Below are positions 11,090 to 20,479 of a DNA stretch of 64,000 bases, in pieces (position 1 is the first letter of the stretch; each line of letters starts with the position of its first letter). The DNA comes from Ichthyophis bannanicus (taxonomy: Eukaryota; Chordata; Amphibia; Gymnophiona; Ichthyophiidae). The notes beneath the pieces were generated by a model, which saw nothing but the letters and a program-made list of their open reading frames with translations, was not told the DNA's origin and ran no database searches. The position numbers and the translations under genes were made by a program. The stretch spans positions 137,165,596-137,229,595 of the forward strand of contig CM066045.1 of NCBI GenBank assembly GCA_033557465.1, given 5' to 3'.

Positions 11090-11485
11090 ACAGTCCACAT
11101 GCACTCTCCCTTTCACCCCCACCATGTGGAGTGCCCTCCCTGCAGGGCTAAAAAAATACACAAACCTAATGTCTTCTGGAAGAACCTGAAAACGCACCTA
11201 TTCCAATATTACTTTAATGCTATCATGCCACTGGATTTGCAGCACAGCTATAGCTCGGAGCAGCCCATTACCTAATTCCCCAATCGGTTCTCTCTGCCCA
11301 GTTCAGGATAAAGGTAGCTAGATCTATTGCATGTAATCATAAGTGCAATGTATATGTTAGAGTTTTAATTACTGTATAAATTAACCTTCGCTGAGCTCAA
11401 TGTAAACGAGTGCATACAAGGGTACTCTGTATAAGTTTGATTTTATGTAAACCGCTTTGAATTATAGAAATCTAAATCAACTTGC
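11090..11485 (+). mobile_element. L2-like LINE 3' fragment
   Basis: 5'-truncated LINE. Residues VFWKNLKTHLFQYYFN near 11167-11215 match the C-terminus of L2-like ORF2. The 3' untranslated region ends ATGTAAACCGCTTTGAATTA, the same tail type as other LINE pieces in the window. Confidence 0.75.
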
Positions 11486-11522
11486 CACAAAAAATTGTGT
11501 GATCAGCACCAGACAAACAAAA

Positions 11523-11605
11523 CAAAAAAACTGATCAACCATGAGACACACAACAAAAAATGAAATTTTTTTGTAGGAACATCCGCCAGGTCAGGGGACA
11601 GAAAC
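11523..11605 (-). repeat. Repeat R1, left copy (inverted partner at 19441-19523)
   Basis: About 83 bp matching the reverse complement of 19441-19523 with few differences; the shared core includes GGAACATCCGCCAGGTCAGG. The two copies face opposite ways and flank DIRS C. Family not recognised. Confidence 0.8.
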
Positions 11606-11629
11606 ATCCCCATCGAATGAAACAGACTT

Positions 11630-11775
11630 CCTAGGCGTTCCTCCAGTCCCGGTCCCTTAACTTCTGGGTTGTGCTCCTCTACCAGCAGCCTTGGAGACTG
11701 AGCTCCTCAAGTTTTTTTCACCTGATGATCCTCCAGTATAAATATCACTGGCTCCTCCCATCAGATCCAGTTTAG
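11630..11775 (+). repeat. DIRS C left inverted terminal repeat
   Basis: Matches the reverse complement of about 18910-19045 over roughly 135 bp. It contains CCAGTATAAATATCACTGG, with a TATAAATA box that could serve as the element promoter; the right copy carries the same box pointing the other way. Confidence 0.88.
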
Positions 11776-12342
11776 TTCAGTCTCCAAAGCAGCTGGAAGG
11801 AGTACTAAGCCAGTGAGAGGCTTAATGGAGAGGTCTAGGCAGTTTTTTTCTTTATTTAATTCTCCTTTTGGAAGGCACCTTTGTGCTGGTTTTGTTTTTT
11901 GGTGGGGCGAGTGTAGGTGATTAGTAGGATTTTGGCGAGAGAGATCCTTCCCCCTCCCTCTTCTCTGTGGCTACCTTAGCGGCTGTTCCTGAAGGTTTGA
12001 GCACAGTAGGAAACGCTCAGCGGCGCCTCTCGAGCCGTCGGGTGCGGGAGCGGCGGCGAGAGGCAGTGGAGTTCAGGCTGAGCAGAGTTGGGTTTTTCAT
12101 ATCCCCGGCCCGCCCGAGTGGAGGCAGAGCACGTGGCAGGGAGCTGATCGGCACGCCGGAGCTCAGCGGCACAGAAAGGAGGCGGCTGAGTGGAGCGAAG
12201 GACCGCGTGGCACTGCACTGCGGTACCGGTAGCCCGTTTAAGCTTCGCTAGAGGATCCTTGCTGGCTGGGAAGGCAGCGCCAGAGGTACGGGTCAAGTTG
12301 GAAGGGGGAGGGGATCGCCCCGGTAGTTTTGTTCGCGCGCGC
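11776..12342 (+). other. DIRS C leader, GC- and CpG-rich
   Basis: Untranslated leader between the left terminal repeat and the LTR-like insertion. The stretch 11960-12345 is rich in CpG and could be a promoter of the retrotransposon. Open frames here on both strands show no recognisable motif. Confidence 0.6.
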
Positions 12343-13810
12343 TGTCAGACGGCTGCCTGGGTGAGAATCTTCACAGTCTTGGCAAGTGCATATATCTATA
12401 TGATTTGCAAAGGATTGTGGGCAATGCAGTTCATTCACACCAGACACAGCTGCTCACAATAATTAGTTGTGCTTTTGGGTAAAGCCAATAAGATATTTAT
12501 TTTTTCAAAATCAGGAAAACAACATTTTAACTTGTCAGGCAATCAAAGCAAAAGAAATAAGACCTGGTTGGCAACAAACTGGTCTTTTCTGTAGGCTTTA
12601 GCTAATATTCTCTTAGCAAAGTATCAAACAACAAACCAAAAGCCACAAAGAAAGAAAAAAACTGTTCTTTTCAGGTAAACTTCTTATATCTTCCCACATA
12701 GATTCAGAAGTGATTCTCTCAGCGCTCACAAGCAATTAGGTAAGGCTCAATTGCTAGCAGTTATCCAGCTGAAACCCCTTAGCTGGCTTGCTTTCTACTG
12801 CGTGGCTAAAAATCTTACTCAGGAGCTTTTCTGAGTAGATTAAAGAACAAGTTTGTATTTCTTTGTGATGGCTGCTATATTTTATAACAGAAAATCACCA
12901 AAGGAGTTTAGACAGAGAGCAGTCCATGTAAAGAGATTCTTCATCTGCTATCACCCCCTCTTCTTCAACAAGCATGGGTTCAATATCATGGATTGGCACA
13001 GATGAATCTCCCAATGGAGCACTTTCAGAAGAATACTTGTTTCCCTGCTGTCTTTCAAGGTTATAGCTAGGGCATAGATCAGTGTTCATACCTGAGCTTC
13101 CATTGCTGTTAGAGTTCCTCTCTATATAGCCTGGTCAGTATGTAGTCCAGTTCTTATGTCCAGCCTTCCAATCCAGATCCCTGGACACTGGATCTCTCTT
13201 CACATACCTTCTGGCACAGGTCTTAGGGTCCCTTCCACGTGCAGCCGTCTCCCTCACAGGTACCGTCTGGAGATTCCTAGCTCTGCAGCACCATTCCTCT
13301 GGCTTTCCCCAGTCCAATGGTGTATGCTGGCCCTTGGAATGCCTCCCAGTATACGTACTGCTCTGGACTCTTCTAGACCTCTCAAAGGCTTTTCTCCTCT
13401 TTCTTCCAAAGGGTTTCTTTCCCTCTCTGTCCGTCCGGTTTGGCTTCTGCTTCTGATGATCCTCCTGATGATGAAGATGATCAAGCTCAAGCTGATTCTC
13501 TGTAGAATAAACTCTACCTTTATTCTGCTTGGATGAGTGCTCCTCCCTAACACAGCGCAGCTGTGCTGAATCAGGCCCTGCCCTTTGAGATGAGTGCTTA
13601 GGGATTACCTCATAGCCCTCCTGATTGAACACACGTTTCCCCACTTCAGCTCCTCTAATGGCTGTTGGAAACCTGGTGCATTCTGGGACTGGTAGTCTTC
13701 CATGGGAAAATTCTGTTTTCTTATTTCTACCAGAACTGACAGGTTGCTTGTTCAGTCACTTCACCTTTCCTATAGCTCCTTCCTGAGCTATGATAAGCTT
13801 CCTTATCACA
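12343..13810 (-). mobile_element. LTR-like insertion U1 (solo LTR or non-autonomous element)
   Basis: An insert of about 1.45 kb splits the DIRS C leader. On the minus strand it begins TGTGATAAGGA at 13810, the same start type as the LTR-like unit at 33533. It carries a TATATAG box near 13125, basic and acidic open frames, and an AATAAATATC poly(A)-signal region near 12500, then ends near 12343. The left edge is uncertain. Family unknown; an old endogenous retrovirus or gypsy LTR are both possible. Confidence 0.5.
13135..13644 (-). CDS. Unrecognised basic ORF in LTR-like unit U1
   Basis: A 169-residue open frame starting MGKRVFNQEGYEVIPKHS, rich in Lys, Arg, Gln and His (GRKRRKAFERSRRVQ). 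No domain is recognised. It lies upstream of or across the TATA-like box of the unit, and a second small acidic frame follows downstream (12895-13089, with IEPMLVEEEGVIADEE). It may be noncoding; the same basic-then-acidic pattern in unit U2 is the only reason to list it. Confidence 0.3.
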   Translation of the reverse strand: MGKRVFNQEGYEVIPKHSSQRAGPDSAQLRCVREEHSSKQNKGRVYSTENQLELDHLHHQEDHQKQKPNRTDREGKKPFGRKRRKAFERSRRVQSSTYTGRHSKGQHTPLDWGKPEEWCCRARNLQTVPVRETAARGRDPKTCARRYVKRDPVSRDLDWKAGHKNWTTY

Positions 13811-14005
13811 GCGTGTTTTTGGCACGCAGGAGAGCAGGCCGCATATCGAGCTGCTCTCTGGGGAGCTCAGAGAGGGTTCCCTTTATTAGCTACATTATTA
13901 TTTGCTGTGTTTAAATTTAGAGTTTGTATTTTTTTTTTTAAACAATCAAAGAAGAAAGTAATCGGGGATTGTAGTTCTATTAGTGCAAGGAAGTCCAGGA
14001 CCAGT

Positions 14006-15334
14006 ATGCCAGCCAGGCCTCAGTGCTTAGTGTGTGGTGCTAAGCATGGGGCGGTATCGGCGACAGGCATTTGCATAGGGTGTGCTATGGAGGCCACCTC
14101 GGTTGAACAGGAAATCCAGGCTTCCTTGGCTCTGGAAGCAGCAGAGGGCACTCCTCAGAGTGCAGGGGAGGTGGTGTCCCAATTGGGGGGGCCAGAGGGT
14201 CTTTTGGCCCCGGCTGTGGAACGGCAGGCCGCTATGCTGCACATTCCAGGTCCTTCCTCATTGCCGGCCGGGCAGGAGGGGATGGGCCTGGGTGATTTCT
14301 CCCCAGATTTCGTGCTGCTTCTGCATAAAGCTTTTTGCCTTAGGAAGCAGGAGCAGAAGCAGGGCGCAGGAGACGGCCCATCCAAGAGAGGCCTGGACCC
14401 CGGTGAGGGGAGTCCTGTTGTACCGCAGAAGCGGCAAAGGATGGCTGAGGACGCGTCGCCTCCCCTCTCTGTGGTTGAGGAGTGGGAGACGGAGTTGTCC
14501 GAGCCGGATCTAGGAGAGGGAGAGGAGGAACTCAAAGAGGGCGAGATTCAGGAGGAACAGAGAACCCGGATTGTTCGGGTATTTCGCCGGGAGGAGTTAC
14601 CGGCTTTGATTTCTGAATCCTTAAAGGCTCTCAATATGGCTCAGAGTGGGCCAGTAGAGGAGGAGGTCCTTGAAGATCCGCTTATACAGGCGGTTAGGAA
14701 GACTCAGAAAGTTTTCCCGGTGCACCGGGTGGTGAGGCAGATGATCCAGGAGGAATGGTATCAGCCGGATTCGGCCCTGAGGGGTGTGAGGTCTATGGCC
14801 CGTTTGTACCCTTTACCGGATCAAGACAGGGAGCTATTGAGATCGCCGAAAGTGAACGCAGCGGTCGCAGCAGTTACAAAGAAGACAACGATCCCGGTGG
14901 AAGGCAGTGTGGCTCTGCGGGATGCGCAGGACCGAAAGTTGGACACGCTGTTGAAACAGGCCTTTGACATCAGTGCCCTGGCCCTTCAGGCTTCGGTGTG
15001 TAGCGCCTGGGTGGCGCGCGCTTGTCTGCGGTGGTCGCAACAGCTCCAGCCATCGGGCGACTCTGCTAGTACTTCGCAGGGAGAAGCAAGCAAGATTGAA
15101 TCAGGGGCAGCTTACTTGGCGGACAGCCAGTATGACCTGGTTCGAAGCTTGTCTAAGAGCATGGCGTCGGTGGTCGCGGCTCGGCGTTATCTCTGGTTAC
15201 GCAGTTGGGCTGCGGATGGTTCCTCTAAGACTCGTCTTAGTAAGTTGCCGTTCAAGGGCAAGCTACTGTTTGGTGAAGAATTAGACAAGTTGGTGAAGGA
15301 ATTGGGAGAGTCTAAGGGGGGGCAGACTCCCTGA
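14006..15334 (+). CDS. DIRS C gag
   Basis: The start at 14006 (MPARPQCLVCGAKHG) is chosen because copy E gag begins MAGRPQCVICGTRRG at the same place. The N-terminus has a CLVC ... CIGC pair, probably zinc binding. Next come an acidic middle (EEWETELSEPDLGEGEEE) and the conserved blocks VRVFRREELPALI, PKVNAAVAAVTKKTTIPV and KLLFGEELDKLVKELG. It stops at TGA 15332 just after a run of seven G, and a +1 shift there would extend it into the RG-rich tail seen in related copies. Gag would package the RNA. No internal stops. Confidence 0.82.
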   Translation: MPARPQCLVCGAKHGAVSATGICIGCAMEATSVEQEIQASLALEAAEGTPQSAGEVVSQLGGPEGLLAPAVERQAAMLHIPGPSSLPAGQEGMGLGDFSPDFVLLLHKAFCLRKQEQKQGAGDGPSKRGLDPGEGSPVVPQKRQRMAEDASPPLSVVEEWETELSEPDLGEGEEELKEGEIQEEQRTRIVRVFRREELPALISESLKALNMAQSGPVEEEVLEDPLIQAVRKTQKVFPVHRVVRQMIQEEWYQPDSALRGVRSMARLYPLPDQDRELLRSPKVNAAVAAVTKKTTIPVEGSVALRDAQDRKLDTLLKQAFDISALALQASVCSAWVARACLRWSQQLQPSGDSASTSQGEASKIESGAAYLADSQYDLVRSLSKSMASVVAARRYLWLRSWAADGSSKTRLSKLPFKGKLLFGEELDKLVKELGESKGGQTP

Positions 15335-15421
15335 GGACCGTCAGAAGCAGTCTCGCTCTTCCACTCCTGCCAGGACTCAGCAGCGGGAATCCCGCAAGTT
15401 TCGGGCGTCGCAGTATGCCCC

Positions 15422-17425
15422 GTGTTAACTCTCGAGGTCGGGGGTTTCGGGGGGCCGGAAGAGGTTTCGGCGCCTCCTCCTCGTCCGCAGGTCCGAGAAA
15501 GTCGCAATGAAGTGAGGGGGATCCAAACGGGGGTGCTGCCGATAGGAGGCCTTTTGAGGCGGTTTCTTCCCGTTTGGACCCGGGTCACGTCTGACCAGTG
15601 GGTGCTAGAGGTAATTCGAGAGGGATATGCTCTCGAATTCTCAAGCACCATCTCTCCAGCGTTCATTCGTTCCCCTTGCAGGGCCGCAGCAAAGAGGGCG
15701 GCAGTAGAGGAAACTCTGGACAGGCTGCTGGAGTTGGAAGTGGTGGTGCCGGTGCCCAGCGACCAGTGCGGGTGCGGCCGGTACTCCATTTATTTCGTGG
15801 TGCCCAAAAAAGAAGGCACTTTCAGTCCAATTCTCGACTTAAAGCGCGTCAATCGATGTCTCAGAGTTCCGCATTTCCGGATGGAAACCCTGCGGTCCGT
15901 AATAGTAGCAGTTCGGCAGGGAGAATTTTTGACATCTCTCGATCTGACGGAGGCCTATTTACATATTCCAATCCGGGAGTCTCATCAGCAGTACCTGCAG
16001 TTTGCTGTGCCAAGGGGACATTTTCAGTTCCAAGCTCTGCCCTTTGGCCTGGCGACGGCGCCACGCACCTTCACCAAGGTGATGGTAGTGGTGGCACTGC
16101 GCAAGGAAGGGATCCTAGTCCATCCGTACCTCGACGACTGGTTGATTCAGGCCAAGTCTGAGAAGGAGAGTCGGAAGGTTACGGACAGAGTAGTTGGTTT
16201 CCTGCAGAGTCTGGGGTGGGTGATCAACCGGGCAAAGAGCATGCTGTTCCCATCCCAGGTGATAGAGTACCTCGGTGCAAGTTTTGACACAAGGGAAGGA
16301 AGGGTGTTCCTTCCGGTTCAGAGGGCAGATGCGCTGCGGCTGCTGGTTCGTCAGTTTCAGGTGAGAAACTCGCCCACGGCATGGCATTACCTGCAGGTCC
16401 TGGGGACAGCGGCGGCGATCGAGATGGTTCCGTGGGCCAGGGCCCACATGCGACCCCTCCAGCGGGCTCTCCTCTGTCAGTGGTCGCATCAGAGTCCGCC
16501 CCTGTCGATGCGGCTCCCCATTACGCAGGAAGCGAGGGAATCCCTGCTGTGGTGGCTTCGGTCGGGCACCTTGGAAAGGGGTATGCCCTTAGAAGTACCG
16601 AAGTGGTTACAGTTAACGACGGATGCCAGCTTATCGGGCTGGGAAGCGCATTGCGAGGGGCACTTCACACAGGGTACTTGGACTCCAGAGGAGGCGCTGT
16701 GGTCCAACAGGTTGGAATTGCGAGCTGTAGTTCTGGCGCTCCGGGCCTTCGAGCAGTGGGTTCACCAGCAGGCGGTCTGGGTGTTTTCGGACAATGTGAC
16801 CACGGTAGCCTATATCAACCGGCAGGGCGGCACAAGCAGCGCTCCCTTGGAAGAAGAGGCAACGGAGCTGTTGGATTGGGCAGAAGCTCATCTGGTGGCG
16901 CTGTCGGCGCAGCATGTGGCCGGAGTGGAGAATGTGGAAGCGGACTTCCTGAGCAGACGCAGAGTGGATCCCAGAGAGTGGGAGCTCTGCCCACAGGTGT
17001 TCGAGCTGGTGGTCCGTCGGTGGGGTCTGCTCATCATGGATCTGATGGCGAGGTTCCAGTCGGCCAAGGTCAGCCGCTTCTTCAGCAGAAGGAGGGAGCA
17101 GATGTCGGAGGGCCTCGATGCTCTGGTCCAGAGATGGCCTACGGAGGGGCTGCTTTATGTGTTTCCTCCATGGGCGCTGATAGGAAAGGTTCTGCAAAGG
17201 GTGGAGGCCCACCAGGGGTGGGTGATCCTTATAGCTCCGGATTGGCCTCGTCCGTGGTATGCAGATCTCGTAAGACTGTTGGCCGACAGGCCGTGGCGCC
17301 TGCCGGCGAGGGCGGATCTATTACGCCAGGGTCCATTGCGGATGCCGCAGGTGGATCGGTTCTGGCTTACGGCCTGGGTATTGAAAGGGCGCGGCTGCTT
17401 AAGCGAGGTTATTCAGGAGCAGTGA
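15422..17425 (+). CDS. DIRS C RT-RNase H-Dam-like methyltransferase
   Basis: An open frame of 667 codons. The RT runs about residues 50-310 (YFVVPKKEGTFSPILDLK, FLTSLDLTEAYLHIPI, ALPFGLATAPRTFTK, HPYLDDWLI). RNase H lies about 375-520 (LTTDASLSGWEAHC with Gly to Glu, ELRAVVLAL, FSDNVTTVAYINRQGG). The methyltransferase lies about 535-640 (IMDLMARFQSAK, LYVFPPWALIGK, LIAPDWPRPWYADL). Single-codon losses occur (WSNRL for WSINRL, PRPW for PRRPW). It is in the same frame as gag, with one TGA between. It closes after LTAWVLKGRGCLSEVIQEQ, overlapping the recombinase. Confidence 0.88.
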   Translation: MLTLEVGGFGGPEEVSAPPPRPQVRESRNEVRGIQTGVLPIGGLLRRFLPVWTRVTSDQWVLEVIREGYALEFSSTISPAFIRSPCRAAAKRAAVEETLDRLLELEVVVPVPSDQCGCGRYSIYFVVPKKEGTFSPILDLKRVNRCLRVPHFRMETLRSVIVAVRQGEFLTSLDLTEAYLHIPIRESHQQYLQFAVPRGHFQFQALPFGLATAPRTFTKVMVVVALRKEGILVHPYLDDWLIQAKSEKESRKVTDRVVGFLQSLGWVINRAKSMLFPSQVIEYLGASFDTREGRVFLPVQRADALRLLVRQFQVRNSPTAWHYLQVLGTAAAIEMVPWARAHMRPLQRALLCQWSHQSPPLSMRLPITQEARESLLWWLRSGTLERGMPLEVPKWLQLTTDASLSGWEAHCEGHFTQGTWTPEEALWSNRLELRAVVLALRAFEQWVHQQAVWVFSDNVTTVAYINRQGGTSSAPLEEEATELLDWAEAHLVALSAQHVAGVENVEADFLSRRRVDPREWELCPQVFELVVRRWGLLIMDLMARFQSAKVSRFFSRRREQMSEGLDALVQRWPTEGLLYVFPPWALIGKVLQRVEAHQGWVILIAPDWPRPWYADLVRLLADRPWRLPARADLLRQGPLRMPQVDRFWLTAWVLKGRGCLSEVIQEQ

Positions 17426-18429
17426 TTGCCACCTTGTTGAGAGCGCGTAAGCGTTCTATGTGCCTGTCTTATGTTCGGGTTTGGCGCATCTTTGAGAATT
17501 GGTGCGCGGATCGGAAGATTCGTCCCTTGGGGGTCTCAGTGCCAGAGGTGTTAGAATTCTTGCAAGCAGGGTTGGAGAAGGGGCTTGCTGCCATCTCTCT
17601 TCGGGTTCAGGTAGCGGCCATTTCCTGCTATAGAGGCAAGATCAAGGGGAAGGCGCTGGGGCAGCATTCCGATGTAGCTAGATTCCTAAGGGCGGTCAGG
17701 CGCGTGAAACCTCAGAGTGGTGGCTGTTCCTCCCTGGGATCTTAATCTGGTGTTGAATGTCCTAGGGGGCGAACCTTATGAGCCGATTAAGCGTTCCTCT
17801 TTAAAGGATTTGACCCTCAAGACGGTGTTTCTGGTGGCCATTTGCTCGGCGAGGTGAGTTTCGGAACTGCAGGCGTTGTCTTGTCGCCCTCCCTTTCTGT
17901 CGTTCTTCAAGGAAAAGGTGGTTTTGCGGACGGTTCCGTCGTTTCTGCCCAAGGTGGTTTCGCCGTTTCATGTGAATCAGTCAATTTCCCTTCCCTCCTT
18001 CCTGGGGGTGGGGAAAGGGGCTGAGGGGTTGCTTCTAAACAGGCTGGACGTGAAGAGAATTTTGGGACATTATGTTCGGCGGACGGCATCGTTCCGAAAG
18101 TCGCAGCGTCTGTGTTCGGTGGGCCGCGCAAGGGCGAGGCGGCGGCTAAGGGTTCTATTTCCAGATGGATCTGGGAAGCCATTGCCAGTGCATACATTCA
18201 GAAGGGTAGGCTGGTCCCGATAGGATTCCGGGCCCATTCAACCAGGGGCCTGGCTACCTCGTGGGCGGAGTTCAGCTTAGTTCCGCCCAGGGAGATTTGT
18301 AGGGCGGCGACTTGGTGGTCGTTGCATACTTTCGCTAAGTTCTATCGGTTGGATGTGATGGCCTCGGCAGATGCGGAGTTTGGGTCGGCGGTGCTTCGGT
18401 CCGCTCTGTCGGGGCCCTCCCGGAGGTGA
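17355..18429 (+). pseudogene. DIRS C tyrosine recombinase, decayed
   Basis: Begins in the -1 frame at GSVLAYGLGIERARLLKRG and reads well to a frameshift near 17715. In the next part (TVFLVAICSAR*VSEL) the codon right after the catalytic Arg is TGA at 17855-17857 where other copies have CGN. The HSTRG box (18235-18246) and KFYRLD keep the other catalytic residues. Another shift near 18110 separates the C-terminal part (GEAAAKGSISRWIWEA to SGPSRR). Confidence 0.88.
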
Positions 18430-18909
18430 ACTGCTCTGTTACGTCCCAGAAGTTAAGGGACCGGACCGGACTGGAGGAACGCCTAGGAAAGAGTAATTAG
18501 ACCTTACCTGCTAATTAGCGTTCCTGAAGAGACTCCAGTCCGGTCCCTGATCCTGCCCAGTTGGGTCAGATCGTCCCGAAGCTTGGGGTAGGTCACGGAA
18601 GATTCCGCCTTTGTTGTTTCAGGTAAGGTGGTGCCGGCGGTTCGCCTGTCAGTGTCAATATGCCATAGGCATGGGCCTCTTGAACTTACGGGTAAGTTCG
18701 GGTCAGGGTCTCCTTCTCTATCTTTCTCTTGGGATGAAGATCTTTCTCTCCAAGGGGTTGGGGGAGTGGGGCCCTTGAGAGGCCATTCAGGAGTACGCTT
18801 CTCCATCTTTTTGTTGGAGTTCAGCGTACAGTTGCGGTTCTGTTAGGGTATGTGGTTAGTAGTTTTTAATATCTCTCCATTAAGTCTGCTTTGTCAATAG
18901 TATGCTGGA

Positions 18910-19075
18910 TCTGATGGGAGGAGCCAGTGATATTTATACTGGAGGATCATCGGGTGAAAAAAATTTGAAGAGCTCAGTCTCCAAGGCTGCTGGTAGAGGA
19001 GCACAACCCAGAAGTTAAGGAACCAGACTGGAGTCTCTTCAGGAACGCTAATTAGCAGGTAAGGTCTAATTACTC
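18910..19075 (+). repeat. DIRS C right terminal repeat
   Basis: Reverse complement of the left repeat (11630-11775), followed by the extra right block that pairs with about 18440-18560. It ends in AGCAGGTAAGGTCTAATTAC with a donor-like CAG|GTAAGG at 19056-19064. Confidence 0.88.
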
Positions 19076-19440
19076 TTTCTCCCTTTAATCTTATTAAATC
19101 CAGCTACACTCCCAAAAGTAGAGGAGAGACCAGAAACACGGACCCCCAAAAGCCACAATGCTAAGAAGAATTAACCAAACAAAGGTTAAACGATAACAGC
19201 AAAAATACTTAGCTGGCAATCGGGTCCTTTCCCTTGATGTTCTTCATTCTCAATGACCACGACACAGCACCGTGTTTCGAAGCCCAATTCTGCTTCAGGT
19301 GGTATATGACAAAAATTATTTTTAAAATTGATGCTCCTTTTTAACAATTCATTGCTAATACTCCTTCGAAATGGTTGGAAAACATCCCACTATCATTTCA
19401 AAATGTCCTCAAGAATGCCATTTCTTGAGGACATTTTGTT
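19076..19440 (+). other. Unassigned repeat-like spacer
   Basis: No coding signal. The stretch around 19240-19300 (CGTGTTTCGAAGCCCAATTC, then CTGCTTCAGG) resembles a dispersed repeat I cannot name. It ends in a perfect 17-bp hairpin at 19399-19438. Confidence 0.4.
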
Positions 19441-19523
19441 GTTTCTGTCCCCTGACCTGGCGGATGTTCCTACAAAAATATTTCTTGTTTTTTGTTGTGT
19501 GTCTCATGGCTGATCAGTTTTTT
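19441..19523 (+). repeat. Repeat R1, right copy
   Basis: Inverted partner of 11523-11605. It is directly followed by a LINE-type tail (TTTTGAATTATAGAAAGGCA then AAATAAATAAA to about 19570), so R1 may be part of a SINE that borrows an L2-like tail. Confidence 0.75.
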
Positions 19524-19569
19524 GTTTTGAATTATAGAAAGGCAGTCTAAAAATAAATTTAAATAAATA

Positions 19570-20475
19570 AAATTATTTATAAGTTTTTATATACTGCCAC
19601 TTCCAGAGTTCAGTGACGGTTTACAATGAACAAAGCAAAATAACTTTACATTATAACATCAGAAGAACTCATTTACAAGCTAAGGAAGGTAACAGAGATG
19701 CTATTATCATAACTATATACACTTATGTACTTATTCTTCTATATTTTGAAATGTGGGAGTTAAGTATGATAGCCTTAGGGATAGAGGAGAAATTAGGATG
19801 TTTGTGACTGCTGGTAATTGGTGGAATAATCATAGCGTTCGATAAAAAGGTGAGTTTTAAGTTCTTTACAGAAGGTTTGTATGTCTTTTATCATCCTTAA
19901 ATTGTCAGGCAGGGCGTTCCATAATATAGGGGCAACTTGTGGAGGCCCTAGAGCTTGTAGTTTTATTGGTACTGTGGATGTGGGTAGGTATTATTAGTGT
20001 TCTGGGAGCATTTCCTTCTAGTTCTTATGATTTTGGGTAGACTGAGGAGGGAGGAGAGATATGATGGGGCTATTTTGTTGTATAGTTTGAAACATAGAAA
20101 CATGACGACAGAAAAAGTCCACGTGGCTTATCTAGTCTGCCTTTCCATATCAACCACTACAACAGTCCCCTATTTTCTTTTAGAGATCTATCATGATGTA
20201 TTTGTATTTAGTTCTTGTTGCAGTGGGCAACCAGTGGAGGTTATGAAGTAGTGAAGTGATGTGATCAGAGTAGTGGGTCTTGTAGATTATTTGGGTGGCT
20301 AGATTTTATGTCATTTGGAGTTGATGGATTTTTTTGGGGGGTAATCTGTACAGTATGCTATTACAGTAATCAAAATGGGGTGTTATCAGAGCCTGCAGCA
20401 CTGAACGGAAATAGTGATTTTCTAATAGGGGTTTGAGATGTTGTATCATTTTTAATTTGAAGTATATGATCTTAG
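19570..20475 (-). mobile_element. L2-like LINE, 3' half (minus strand)
   Basis: The minus strand ends with the usual tail (AGTGGCAGTATATAAAAACT). Upstream it holds degraded ORF2 C-terminal text ending near KYLGI and FKLKMIQHLKPLLE. It continues at 22551-23140; a CR1 element separates the halves. A small unrelated repeat lies at about 20092-20190. Confidence 0.75.
20092..20190 (+). repeat. Short dispersed repeat inside the L2-like LINE
   Basis: Begins AACATAGAAACATGACGACAG and includes CCACGTGGCTTATCTAGTCT. It interrupts the L2-like LINE, so it is a later insertion or a SINE-like unit. Family not established. Confidence 0.45.
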
Positions 20476-20479
20476 ATTA

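Larger units (their letters stand above)
11630..19075 (+). mobile_element. DIRS retrotransposon C, both ends present
   Basis: The most complete DIRS in the window. The left terminal repeat (11630-11775) is the reverse complement of about 18910-19045. Then come a GC-rich leader carrying an LTR-like insertion, gag (14006), an open RT-RH-MT frame (15422-17425) and a broken recombinase (to 18429). The right side has the compound inverted blocks (about 18440-18560 and 19009-19075). Both outer ends are seen and no target duplication is evident, as expected for DIRS. Confidence 0.92.

Noticed and set aside
11960..12360. CpG-rich stretch that could be a host gene promoter
   Set aside because: It lies in the leader of DIRS C, between its left terminal repeat and gag, so a retrotransposon promoter explains it.
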